Source: Campylobacterales bacterium (GTDB taxonomy: Bacteria; Campylobacterota; Campylobacteria; Campylobacterales; Arcobacteraceae). From it: DNA of 5,833 nt. Shown piece after piece: positions 5,781-5,833 of this stretch. A program made the position numbers and the translations under genes. The stretch covers positions 1 to 5,833 of the forward strand of contig JAMOPZ010000453.1 in NCBI GenBank assembly GCA_027064245.1. The letters are read 5' to 3'. The notes beneath the pieces were generated by a model. That model worked only from the letters and a program-made list of their open reading frames with translations. It did not search any database and was not told the DNA's origin. Position 1 is the first letter of the stretch, and every line of letters starts with the position of its first letter.

Positions 5781-5833
5781 TTAGAAGTAGCTATAAACTT
5801 GTTTATTGTGCAGTTGTCTCATTAAATTATATT
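5781..5833 (-). CDS. Possible 3' end of an upstream minus-strand gene (17 codons in view)
   Basis: A minus-strand frame is open from the right edge to a TAA at 5781-5783, reading YNLMRQLHNKQVYSYF; the other two minus-strand frames stop within a few codons of the edge. The gap from this stop to the cysE start is about 56 bp and holds the cysE promoter, so the layout makes sense. The stretch is too short to recognise a family and may be chance. Confidence 0.25.
   Translation of the reverse strand, partial: YNLMRQLHNKQVYSYF

Noticed and set aside
5778..5825. Small plus-strand open frame of 15 codons downstream of the TATAAT box
   Set aside because: Very short, no Shine-Dalgarno, and it overlaps a minus-strand frame that fits better as the end of a neighbouring gene.
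1..5833. Mobile elements, CRISPR, tRNA/rRNA genes, toxin-antitoxin or defence genes
   Set aside because: Looked for transposase motifs, terminal repeats, spaced direct repeats and cloverleaf-like segments by eye and saw none; nearly all of the window is accounted for by housekeeping genes.

Overview
This 5.8 kb window is ordinary, gene-dense chromosomal DNA from an AT-rich bacterium (roughly three quarters A+T by eye). The gene content and order point to Campylobacterota (the former Epsilonproteobacteria). The kdsC-lptC-lptA-engB run is, from memory, the arrangement in Helicobacter pylori and Campylobacter jejuni. The protein styles (RsmD, KdsC, a PAS/GGDEF response regulator, a short N-acetylglutamate-synthase-like GNAT) and the very low G+C fit an Arcobacter-like member best. 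The genus is an inference; no rRNA gene is present to test it.

Positions 1-4995 hold eight plus-strand genes packed head to tail, several overlapping by 4 or 10 bp. (1) The 3' part of a response regulator with PAS and GGDEF domains, a diguanylate cyclase whose 5' end lies outside the window. (2) rsmD, a 16S rRNA m2G966 methyltransferase. (3) A DppC/OppC-type ABC permease with no partner subunits in view. (4) kdsC, KDO-8-phosphate phosphatase. (5) lptC and (6) lptA, the inner-membrane and periplasmic parts of the LPS transport bridge. (7) engB (ysxC/yihA), a ribosome-assembly GTPase. (8) A GNAT acetyltransferase resembling short-form N-acetylglutamate synthases. The largest gap in this run is 13 bp and no internal terminator is evident, so it probably works as one or two long operons. 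Themes are c-di-GMP signalling, ribosome maturation (rsmD, engB) and lipopolysaccharide synthesis and export (kdsC, lptC, lptA).

Positions 5005-5724 hold cysE (serine O-acetyltransferase) on the minus strand, convergent with the GNAT gene across only 9 bp. It starts with TTG behind a good Shine-Dalgarno, and a sigma-70-like -10 box lies about 30 bp upstream. The last ~50 bp may hold the 3' end of another minus-strand gene.

I found no mobile element, CRISPR array, tRNA/rRNA gene, prophage or defence system, and no convincing undescribed system. The points worth a second look are modest: an ABC permease with a degenerate EAA loop, start-codon questions for cysE and the GNAT gene, an unusual CysE C-terminal tail, two back-to-back -10-like boxes upstream of cysE, and the local operon arrangement.
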